This document shows, piece after piece, positions 45,331 through 55,700 of a DNA stretch of 64,000 nucleotides. A program made the translations under genes and the position numbers. The stretch is taken from assembly GCA_033819885.1 (NCBI GenBank), contig JAQYUZ010000001.1, positions 372,001-436,000 on the forward strand, in the 5' to 3' direction. The notes under the pieces are model-generated. The model ran no database searches. It saw only the letters and a program-made list of their open reading frames with translations, and was not told the DNA's origin. Each line of letters starts with the position of its first letter. Within the stretch, counting starts at the first letter, position 1. The stretch comes from Microbotryomycetes sp. JL201. Its lineage: Eukaryota > Basidiomycota > Microbotryomycetes.

Positions 45331-48300
45331 TCAATCATCGTCATCCTCCAACTCGTCGACCTCTTCTCCGTCATCGTCATCGTCGTCGTCGTCAACCTCG
45401 TCATCAGTTGCCGTCACCGACTCTCTCAATTGGCTCGGTTTTGTAACCGATCCCATCGTCGTCTCGGGTCCGTTCGACCTTTGCTGCTTGGTCACAGGCG
45501 CTACGTCAACGCCAGAAAGAGCAACCTTTTGCCTGAACTGAGCATTGACGAGGATGATCAAACTTCGAATGATCGCCAACCTCCTTTGCTTGACTTGTTC
45601 GGCATGTTCACCGGCAGCAGAAACCTTTTCGTCTCTCAAGTCTAGTCTTGCAGGAGAACTGAACCTGGATTTCTTTTGAGCCGAAGGATGGTCGTTCGTC
45701 AAGTCTTCATCTGATTCCGAGTCGTCGTCGACGACGCTCGGAACCGTTGTCGATACAGTAACTGAAGGTGATCCTCCTCCCGACGATGATGATGAAGCTG
45801 TTGTCGTTGTAGATGATTCTTCAGCAACAGAAGCTTCTCTGTGACGGAAGTCGAGCTTGTGAACTCTATGTGCAAGTCGTTCGACCCCATTGGAAGAAAC
45901 GGGTCTGGAAAGTTCGGCAGTCGAGCGTGACGATGATGTCGGGTACGATGACGATGATGTTGCTGTTGATGAGCTGGCAGGCGCTCGAGCCATCATGTCG
46001 CGGATCGAAGGCAGCGTGACCGGTTGACCTGTTCCTGACGTTGCCGTTATGCTCGAAAGGGGAGGCAAGCGGGCCGGAGCTTGAGACTCTGTGCTTGACA
46101 AGATGGGTGCCAACTTGACCGGTTCGTGATCTTTCGGTACAGGTGCGTCAAGCGAAGTCGAGCGCAAAGAAGTAGAGTAGGCTTTGCCGATGACACTCTC
46201 GTCCAAGTCCATCGAGTCACGTTCGGACGAGGTAGGCGCTGCGCGCGTCAGACGACCAATCGAGGTGAACGTCGGCAGCTTTTGGTCATTGACGATGCTT
46301 GGTGGCGCAACCGCCTTGGGACCGAGTCGGAAGTAGTCGTCAGTTCCGTACGCATATGACGGTCGCGTGCCTGGAGTCGACGACGTCGGCAACGATGGGT
46401 ACAAAGATGACGAGTACGACGGCATGGCGGATGCATAATGAGGCACAGACGACGAAAGCGAACCGTCAATCGGCGTGTAAGAGTCGACGCTCGATGCGTC
46501 TTGATGCTCGATGCTTTGTCCTAGCGACAACAAGAGCTCATTGATCTTGTTGACTTCAGCCTGGCTCGAGAAGTCGGACGCCAAGTCTGCAGAGTTGTCC
46601 GCATGAGAAGCTGGCTGCGGAAGCATGAGTTCGGGTGCGACAAGGTAGCTGCCAATCTGATCGAGTTGTGCGACTGATCGAAACGTCTGACGTAAGTATA
46701 CATTCGGAAGAATGATGCACAGACAAGCTCACCGGCATCCTCGTCCTGGAAGCGACCTTTTTTCAGTCCCTCGAGGAAGCTGCTCGCAGCCTCTTCGAGT
46801 CCGCGCTTCTTGCCAGCCACGGCGTTACTCGAGATTGACCGCCTGTTGTATTCGCTGTCGGTGTCGGCCTCGGGGGAAGACATGGACGGCGGTGATAAAG
46901 CTGGCACACGCGGCGACACGGACGATGAGTGTTGAGACTGCTGAGTCGAGTAGTGCGACGTGTGCGAAGCGGCTGGCGACGGTGTATCTTCGACCTTGTG
47001 GCGACTCTGCGCAGGCAAGTTGGTGATTGACGAGGGGCTGCCTTTTGGAACAGGGATGGCTGTCGGCTGAGGAGCCACGTGAGGATACATGCTCGTATAT
47101 GCCGTCGACAAATTCGGGTACAGCGACTGGGACTGTGGAGGCATGTGAAGCTGGCTCGCCGAGCCTTGCTGTGACGCGAGCGAGTGCTGGTGCAGTTGCT
47201 GATGTGTATGAGCCAACGCGGGCTGTCCTTGCTGGAAAGGCGCGTAAGACATTGGGAACGGAAGCATACCGGCCTGCGCGGCCAGCATTTGCATCGCTTG
47301 CGGATTTGACGTCAAGTTGTGATTGTACATTGACAGGCCGGGCATGCCTTGCAAGCCGAGTGCCTGAAGCGGGTAGCCTGTTTGGACCTGAGCGTTCATT
47401 TGCTGTTGCTGAGCTACAAGTGACGCGAGGTCGAGGGCCGGTTGGTTCTGGCCTGGCATCATAAACTGAAAGGGGAAGCCGTAGAATGGCGCAAAGGGCA
47501 TATGAGGCTGTGGGGCGACCTGAGGACCACCCTTGTCTGATGCTGGCGAGGCCGAGCCCTGACTGCCGTCGTTTGCGCTAGGCACAGTGACTGCCTTTGA
47601 GTGCTTGTGCGTCTGATGATGTTCCTCGGTGTGAATTTTTTCGTGCTTCTTTAGGTCTTGCGGTCGCTTGAAAGCTTTGGAGCAGATCTGGGATGACGAT
47701 ACTGGGTCAGCCAGAGATGCGAAAGGGAGCGTTTGGCACATTCAACTGACTGAGCACTGGTGAGGCTTCAAATTGATGTGCACGCGCACATGGCTCGTCA
47801 AATGGTCACGCTTTGACGCTTTTGACGAGCATCCTTGCCACTTGCACTCGAGCGAGAGCGTGCCTGCGCTTTTGCGGCCAATGTGCAGGGTCGTGATATG
47901 GTCGTACAAGTCTTCTGCCGAGTCGAAAACGATTCTGCAGTCGAGCCATTTGCACTGATTGATTTCTTCCTGGATGCGCGGTGCTGTGATGATAGGTCGT
48001 CCACTCGACGCTACGGCGGTCTGCGAGTTGGATACGATGTCAACTGTCAGCCTCTCGGGACTTTTTCAAAGTCTCTCCATCGTATGAATGAAATCGGTCG
48101 ACGAGGAATGTTCGGCCGAGTTGGCCGTGACGTGGTCAGGGCGTGGGCGAGCGCTGTCACAAGGGCGCGGTGCGCAGCAAAGACAGGAGGACTGGCCGCG
48201 TGAGCCACACGTGCTTTCGAGACACCGTCGCGTCGCTACTGGCGCGAGTTCATTGACGGTATGCCACCAAGCACGCGGGTGAGCGGCGCGCTCGGCCTCG

Positions 48301-48403
48301 ACCCGCGGCGCCACGATGTCGCCGGATGTCGAGCTCGATCCGGGCACGCTTCTGGGCACTGGCTCTTTCGTGTACGCGAGAGGCGCAATCACAAGCTTAC
48401 CAT
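45331..48403 (-). CDS. RIM101: pH-response zinc-finger transcription factor PacC/Rim101
   Basis: Exons complement(45331..46673, 46733..47687, 47751..48020) are firm; the proposed start exon is just ATG at 48403-48401, joined over a 380-nt intron; 856 aa. Three C2H2 fingers follow near the N-terminus: [10 protein letters not shown]...[15 protein letters not shown], then CKWQGC...[12 protein letters not shown], then [21 protein letters not shown]. This order is diagnostic of PacC. The rest is Gln/Pro/Ser-rich with YPNL (47120-47109) and YPSL (46401-46390), the YPx(L/I) type bound by PalA/Rim20. The C-terminus is a long acidic run. The factor is processed at alkaline pH and binds GCCARG. The ATG exon is the weak point: no other ATG-led exon fits, and the first frame without it meets a TGA. 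Confidence 0.9.
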
Positions 48404-48830
48404 TGTTGCTATGCGAGGCCACGCACTGCCCTGGCGCGCGCGCGTGTGTCGTGTAGGGTGCCGTGGCACTCGAGTTTGTGCTCGGGCGGGGGCGTCGGGG
48501 CGAGAGGCAAAACCTGCGCCAAGCCGCGCCAAGCCAGTGCGACTCGAAGCGATCGGCCAGGCTTGGCGCCGAGCTCACGACGACAGGAGGCGTGCACGAC
48601 GGACTGGCCACATGCTTGTCAATCGGGCAATCGAAACGAAAGCATACGACACTCCCTCAAGGTTGCTGCGTCCTGCTTACATAGGCGACAGGGGCCCCCA
48701 ACTCGAGAAATCGGCGCAGTTTCCATTTATTCACAAGATGACTAGCATACAGGACAGAGACAGGCTGATAGTACTGGATAGCAGTAGGTGTCAAGCAGTT
48801 CACACAAATATCAAAACAGTCGAGCACGTT
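48404..48830. other. RIM101 promoter / kinase 3' region
   Basis: About 430 bp between the RIM101 start and the stop of the downstream kinase gene. It holds the GCCARG cluster listed next. Open frames here start with GTG and show no domain. Confidence 0.5.
48518..48567 (-). promoter_or_regulatory. Cluster of four PacC/Rim101 boxes (GCCARG)
   Basis: Within 50 bp there are GCCAAG at 48518-48523, GCCAAG at 48528-48533, GCCAGG at 48556-48561 and CTTGGC (reverse GCCAAG) at 48562-48567. GCCARG is the published PacC core. The cluster lies 115-165 bp upstream of the proposed RIM101 start codon, where it would allow autoregulation. By chance one such hexamer is expected about once per kilobase on either strand. 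Confidence 0.7.
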
Positions 48831-51367
48831 TCATTTCTTCTTGCCCGGCTTGCCATTGTCGTGGGCAATCTTGATGTGGTCGTGATAGTCTTCACGGTTA
48901 CGAGGCATGCCATGCTGGTCGATACACACTTGCACGTTCGGCAGCCAATCGTCTTTGCGCGACTCGTCGAGCGAGTCCAGCTCGCCACCGCGCAACAAAT
49001 CGGCCAACGTGCTTCGGATTGAAGGCTCGACAGTCAACATGCGCGTCAAACACGAGCGTGTCTCGCGCGGCAGCAAACGAAAGATTGAATCGGCTGCACC
49101 GGTGGTCCACGTTGCGTTGGACGACACGGACGATGCACGGGCGCGAGACTGAGCCGTATTGGCCGTGTTGGCCGTCGAGGCGACAGACACGGCCGTCGCA
49201 ACGCTCTCGCGCGACGGCTGACGCTCGAGCGGAGGCAGCGACCCTTCGCCGACTTTGGGCGTACATCCGGCGCCGCTTTCAGACGAGTCGCTCGAGGGCG
49301 AAGTCATGCACGAATCAGCGCCCGACGCCGTCGAAAAAGATGGCGCCGTGTTCTGACGCGAAGACTCGTCGACGGACGGCGTCGTCGGCGCAGAGCTCGA
49401 TCCTGACCTGGCAGAGAGCTGGCCAGGCGACTCGACTCGTTGCAACGTCGTGATAGACAAGTTGGCCTTGTCCTTTCTGCGAGCAGGCGTATCAAACATC
49501 GGTGGATGCTCTGATACGGGTGTCATAGCTCCATTCGTCGGCGTTGAAGCGCCATGCGTCGGCGTCGTCGTACCGCTCTTGCTCTGCGCAATCAAGTCCG
49601 AGTCGAGCGTCATTGAGCGCTTCGGCAGAGGTTTGCCGGCAATCAACACATCTTCGCCCGCGGGCACTTGGCACAGTTCCGGGTGCGACTGAACATACAA
49701 CCGGTAACTCGCGTCGGTTTTAGGATCCGGCAGCTTCCAAGGAAATCGTCGCAGAATCATGCACATGAAAATGATGGCGACGCTCCATACGTCCGTCAAG
49801 CGCGGGTCGTAATCTTTCTTGCTGAGTACTTCGGGCGCGAGATAGGGGTCGGACCCAACGATGCCGCTCGCTTTGCAGGGCTTTTGGCCAGGGTAATGAA
49901 AGACGACGGCCGTGCCAAAATCGATAATCTTGACCGTATTGTCGGCCGTCATGACGCAGTTGTCGAGCTTGAGATCCCGATGCGCCAATCCCATCTGGTG
50001 CAAGTAATCAACGCCAGACACGATCTGCTTGAACACGCAGTAGATCTCTGGCCGGGACATGCGGCCGCTCATGACAATGCTGAACAAGTCGTATTCGCCG
50101 TACTGCATCACTTCATAGTAGTGACCGTTGTCAGAAATGATGTCGACCGTTTCGATAATATTCGGGTGATGCAGCGTCGAGCCAATCTAAAAAGCGCTCA
50201 AGTCAACGAGAGCCGCAGGATCAGACCTGACCATCTCAGACTTACGCAGAACTCTGCTGTGACCTTTTTGACATATTCCTTCTCGCTCTCGCCACTGCGG
50301 CGAGCGCGGAACTCTTTGACTGCGTACACGGTAGAGTCGCGCGACCGCTTGATCAAGCGCACCGTGCCGCCAGCGCCTGAACCGAGCACTCTGCCCCACT
50401 TGCCGTACTTTTTCTGCAAGTGCGCATGGTCTTCACCCAGCGGCGGGCTGTTGCGCCCGTGATGATTGTGCGATGGCATCAAGGCTGTGTCTGTGTAGTC
50501 AGGGACGACGGGCGTGTGTGCGCCAGGCGTACCAGGTTGAGACCTGTTTGGGCTAGACTTGCCGCTCGGTGAGCCGTGCTTTGAGCCTTGGCGCGAACCG
50601 TCATAGTCCGACTTGTGGTGATGAATGTGGTTGTTCAAGAACCGACGCAAGTCGTGCAACGGGCCCGAGTGGTGTGTTTTCGTCGTCTGTCGTGAGATTG
50701 AGCCATGACTTGCGGCCGAGGCTGCTCGTGCTCGCTCGCCCGGCTTATGAAAAATGAACTGTGGTGGTGTGGCGGTGCCGCCAGGGGTGACGGATCCGGA
50801 GCCGCTTGACGAGTGTCCGTCGGCGAGTGACAGCCTGTTGGCGTGATTGGCGAGCTTTGAGCCGTGTAATTTGTCTGCAGCCGCCTTGAGTTGAGAGTGG
50901 TCCGGCGGGCCAAGGTCGGGCGTGCCTGGTGGTGGCGGGTCCTCAATCGAGATGTGATGGGACGGTACGCGCCCAAGTTCGCTCGAGAATCGAAGCTCGG
51001 GCAGTGGCGGACGGCGATGGCTGGACGAGTCGTTCGACGAAGAGTCGGCGGCGCCGTCGGCAGAGCCAAGCCCAAGTCCGATAGTCGAGCCCGACATTGA
51101 CGCAGGCGTGCTCTCGCCTGAAGCCGGCTCACTGTCTCCTGACGTCGACATGTGTGAGCCGAGAGCGCTGCTGCGGTAAGTCGGCCTCGAGTTGTGTGCG
51201 GCAGTCGACCGACTCGGGGACGAGTCTGCCGTGCGCGCGGGCGACGCCGGCTGCGACGCTGGCGATTCGGTGCCTGACGACGATGTCTGTTGGCCGAGGT
51301 CAAGATTGGCGAGGCGGTGCTCGATGAGCGCCGGCGAGGGCGCGACGGGCGATTCGGCGGCCGACAT
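48831..51367 (-). CDS. Ser/Thr protein kinase of the HAL5/NPR1 family
   Basis: Two exons, complement(48831..50186, 50246..51367), 825 aa, with one 59-nt intron that joins EFC to IGSTLHHPN inside the kinase N-lobe. The first 310 residues are disordered and Ser/Pro/His-rich. The kinase domain has [50 protein letters not shown] and a YLAPEV activation segment. A long Ser/Thr-rich insert interrupts its C-lobe before the final helices ([12 protein letters not shown]). Fungal kinases of this class (Hal4/5, Npr1, Hrk1) control the surface stability of potassium, proton and nutrient transporters. Together with the adjacent pH regulator this suggests ion homeostasis, but adjacency alone is weak evidence. 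Confidence 0.92.
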
Positions 51368-52172
51368 TGTCGAACTCCGATGGCGGGCCGCTGACGACGT
51401 AAAACCTAAGTTGACTGTCGGGAGGGGGCAAAGAAGAATTGTAGACTGTGCCTGCGTCGTCACATGTCAGCAACGAGGTCGGCGTAGCAGTCCGGAAGCG
51501 CCGAGCCAGGACTGACGAGGTGGATCGCGAACGATCTTACGAGCAACGCACAGACGCGAGAAAAGCAAGACAGGCAAGAGATGATGCAGCAGGGTTGACG
51601 ACGTCACGCAAGTTTACGCTGAGACCATGACCTGGGGCTTGAGCTGCATGCGCACGCGGGACATCAGCAACCAATCCAAGTGGGGGCGAGGCATTTGGCG
51701 GGCCACTCAGCACTGCGCCGTTCCTAGTGCTCGTACCCACGCACGATTAAGATACCACGGTCGGCAGCGCCGTGGCAGTGCAAAAACAATTCGCTCCGCA
51801 ACGTTCGGTGGGGTTGCAGCAATCGTTTTTCTGCGGGACCTGATGAGTGACGCAGGCCCCCTGTCTTTGTCAGCCGGCATCGGACAAGCCCAATTGCATT
51901 CAACACAAATCAATCTACGTGCTGCACAACGCGCCTCGCGCGCGGTCCACATGACACCAAAGTCCGAGGCTGCTGCGGGCTCGGCCCGCCGGCCGCCGCA
52001 CCGCGGATGTCACTAGAGCGAGGGTAGAAGATTTCGAGCATCCCTATGTGCTTCGAGACCCTCTTGTGTAAGCAACAGCATTGTCGTACGCCTCATGATG
52101 CCGCAATGGCGCTCCCGCAACGGCAGGCGCCACACAGTAGGCCAAAGACACTTACTCTGTCGCGCATTAGTC
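51368..52172. other. Long upstream region of the kinase gene
   Basis: About 800 bp lies between the kinase start and the stop of the coiled-coil gene, the longest gap in the window. Frames at 51448-51630 and 51627-52016 have no recognised domain. I see no RNA gene or repeat. A long 5' leader is the simplest reading. Confidence 0.45.
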
Positions 52173-52628
52173 TCACAGCCCAGACCATTGCCGTAATTGA
52201 GCCATCTGCGCATCTGACAGGATTCCCGCGGCGCTCAACAATCCTTGCAAACCGCTTTCAGCCTCTTCCGTCTGGATCTCGCCACGTTGCATTCGCTTGC
52301 GGATATGAAGTGCCTGGAGCACCAGTGGACCAATGTCGACATCTGTTGCAGTCTCTGGTTCATCGTGTTGTACAGCTTCGCGACCAGTATCGGAGAATTG
52401 TGTTAATGAATCCTCTGGGACCACTTTTGATAGGCTGCTTCGTTCCTGCCCTAGTGGATTCGGCATCAAAATGCTATTGGTATTGTTGATGTTGCTGCTG
52501 AGCAATTGTGCCGTGCCATATCCGTGTCTCGCTTGCATTGCCTCGTCAATGAGCTGCAGTTGTCTCTCCATCTCTGTGATGCGCGACAGCGCCTGCTCGA
52601 GTGTAGTGATCGATGATATACATGTCAT
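52173..52628 (-). CDS. Small coiled-coil protein of unknown function
   Basis: Single exon, 151 aa from the ATG at 52628 (an in-frame ATG at 52679 would add 17 residues and crowd the SMC6 promoter). Residues about 5-40 form a heptad-like helix (ITTLEQALSRITEMERQLQLIDEAM). An Asn/Ser/Asp-rich linker follows, then a C-terminal helical block (VLQALHIRKRMQ, GLQGLLSAAGILSDAQMAQLRQW). I do not recognise the family. It is divergent from SMC6 with only 122 bp between starts, so co-expression with SMC6 is possible. Confidence 0.6.
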   Translation of the reverse strand: MTCISSITTLEQALSRITEMERQLQLIDEAMQARHGYGTAQLLSSNINNTNSILMPNPLGQERSSLSKVVPEDSLTQFSDTGREAVQHDEPETATDVDIGPLVLQALHIRKRMQRGEIQTEEAESGLQGLLSAAGILSDAQMAQLRQWSGL

Positions 52629-52750
52629 TCTTGATGTCGTATATAGTCGAGGGTAGTGATGTGGGCGGTGGGCGAGCATCAACTTGGCAAAGATCAGGCG
52701 CGTTTCGGCTCGACCAAAAGCTGCTTGTGACACGCGCTTGCAGCCTCGTC

Positions 52751-55700
52751 ATGGCCAAGCACGCCGCGTCGAGCGACAGCGAAGGGTCCGATGCGTCTCC
52801 AAAGCGTCAGCGCCGCGACGTCGATAGCCCAGCTGCAGGCCCGGCCGACGCGAATGGCCGCGCACAGGCCCACAACAGCAGCGCGAATGGCCGCGACCAC
52901 GATGACGACGAAGATGCGGTGGACGAGATAGACTACGATGAGGAGGAAGAGAATCATCAGCGCATCATCGAAATGCAGCGCGAGGCAGACGCCCGCACGC
53001 AAGGAGCCAAGGTGCGTCGCGTCGCGTCGCATCCATCACCGAACATGGCTGACAATGGGCACTTGCACGTCGCAGGGACCTGACAGGGCAGGCTCAATTG
53101 AGGAAGTCCACCTCGAGAACTTCATGGTGCGCTGCAACTATCCTAGAAGCGCACGACCCGTATGCTGACTGCATGCACTAACCTTGCGCAGTGCCATCGC
53201 CTCGTCACTGTCAAGTTTGGTTCTCAGATCAATTTTCTTGTTGGTAACAACGGCTCCGGCAAGTCTGCCATTCTGACCGCCATCACCATGGCCCTCGGTG
53301 GCACGGCCAAGTTGACGGTCAGTTTGCGTGCGGAAGAGACAGGCTGAGGAGTCCACGTACCATAACTCTTCTGACACCGCACACATATCTGCGTGTGTGC
53401 GCACGCTTTACAGAACCGAGCGTCCAAAATGGGCGACTTCGTGCTCGCCGGCGAGACGAGCGCCAAGATCCAAGTTCGCATGAAGAACAAAGGGCACGAC
53501 GCTTTTCAGCATCATGTTTACGGAGATAGCATCGTTGTCGAGCGCCGAATCATGGCCTCGACGGGCGCCAGTAGCTACAAGATCATGGCCGCAGACAAGA
53601 CTGTCGTCGAAACAAAGAAGCAGGTCCTCGAGACGATCTGTACGTTTTGCCATAAGCTGCCCGGCTATAAATATGAGGCTTAATATGCGTCTGCTGCAGT
53701 GGATCACTGGAACGTGCAGGTTGAGTGCGTAGAAATTGAATGCTCCTGAAGCAACCCAACTGATAATCGCTCTTAGCAACCCAATGACTGTGCTCTCACA
53801 AGACCAGTCTCGCCAATTCCTGGCCAGCGCTACTGCTGCGGACAAATACAACGTAGGTTTCCTGCCCGAATTACGTCTGCAAACGCGCCTGACAAGCTGT
53901 CGGGCAGTTCTTCCTTCGGGGCACCTTGCTCGCCCAGCTCGTCGACGAGTACGAGGTCCTCCGCAACAATGTTGATCAAATGGAAGAGGCTGTCGCGCGT
54001 AAGAACGAAGTGCTTCCTGAACTCAAGGAGGCGTACAGCCATGCGCGCTCAGCCGCAAAAGCTGCCGAAAAGGCCATTTCGGAACAAGAGCGCTTAGAGC
54101 GTTTGCGGAAAGAGTGGGCGTGGAGTGAAGTGACAGAATCCGAGATTCAAGTTCAGCGGTGCGAGGAAATCATTGCCGCAGAGCAGGCATTGCTCGAGCC
54201 CGGCAACAAACAGATCGAAGAATGGCAGGCAAGTCTAAAGGGTCACGAGCCCGCTACTGAGACTGACAGAGTAATGGCCGTACAGACCGAGATTGAGGCT
54301 ATCAACGAGGACATTAACACTGCACGAGAAGCCACGGCGGAACAGACGGCCGTCATCGAGCAATCAACTCCACGTTATGACGAGCTCAAGATTGCCATTG
54401 CACAGTCGAGAGACCGCGCGCAGGCTTTCAAGGTAATTACGTATGGGAACTTTGGCACGCATCGCTGAGCTGACGCAAGTGTGCTCAGAACGAGGAACGC
54501 AAGACGAATGAGGTTGTCAAACGACTGCGCGAACAAATCAAGGACTACGAGGCCAAGATCGAAGAGGAGAAGATTCGTCTTGGACGCAACGTGCAAGCTG
54601 AGCAGCAGATCATTGTCGACAACATCGAGCGCATTCAAGCAGAAACGGCTGATTGCACCCGCAAGATTACCAAAGGCCGTGAAATGTCGGCGCAAATTAC
54701 TGACAAAATTCAGCCGTTGAACGAGGAGCTGCGCGACGTCAAAGAGCAGATTCATAACGCTGAAGCAGAACTTCGCACCCGACGGGCTCGGCTTGACAAT
54801 ATGCGCGCCGTCGGAACCAATCGTCTCTTGGCTTTTGGGGGACAAGACCCGCGCAAGCTCATCAATATGATGAAAGCTATCGAGCAGGAGCGAGGATGGC
54901 GTCACAAACCGATCGGACCCATCGGAACACACATCAAGCTTGCTGATTCGACTTGGAGCGGCGCTCTAGAATCGATCTGCGCCCACACGTTGAATGCGTT
55001 CCTGGTCACAACGGATGAGGATCGCGCACGCCTCACCCAGATGCACAGGGAGTTCCAACTGTCAGTCGCCACCATCAGCCATGATCATCGCTGACACAAT
55101 GTAATGAGCAGCGGCCACGATGTGCCCATCATTCTCGCTCGAGAGGATCCGTCGTTCTGGGCGGACCTGCGAACGAAGGAACCACAGCAGGACATTTTGA
55201 CCGCGAGACGCGTGCTGTCCGTATGTTGACACCATGGGAGACGCTCGATCAGGTCTTAAGCCGACAATCTTCCGAGCAGTTTGACAACAAGCTTGTCGAG
55301 CAAGTGTTGATCACGGCGACCTCAATTGAATCGATGGCGCTCGTGCGACAGCGCAATGACGGAGATGGTCTCATGCGTAGTGAGCCCGCAGGGGTCGCAA
55401 GAGCCGTCAGTGCCGACCAGTACATAATCCGCTTCAAGTAAGTCATTTGAGCTTGGTATTGGCCGTATTGTGGCTGAAAAGCTGTTTGCAGCCAAGGCAA
55501 ATCATCAAGTAGTGCCATGGAAGCTTGGAAGGGCGCAGCACGACTGTCCCAAGACAACACCAGTCGTATTCGGTGCGTCTTGGCTGCAAATGCTTTCAGC
55601 GTTTGCTCATCTGGTGATTGTCTGTCCGCAGCGAAGCGGAAGCGGAAATTGCGAAGACAGAATCGGACCTGAACGGCCTCATTCGTAGGAAGGCCGACAT

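Noticed and set aside
48318-48460. A plus-strand frame starting [17 protein letters not shown] resembles the start of an exosome Csl4/Rrp40-type protein.
   Set aside because: It stops after about 47 codons, has no usable donor to continue the fold, and lies opposite the RIM101 5' region.
48066-48611. 181-codon minus frame upstream of the RIM101 zinc fingers.
   Set aside because: It has no usable ATG at its start, low-complexity composition, and ends before the finger exon in another frame.
51448-52016. Two plus frames upstream of the kinase gene.
   Set aside because: Arg/Ala-rich composition without domains, overlapping each other. Most likely leader or promoter sequence.
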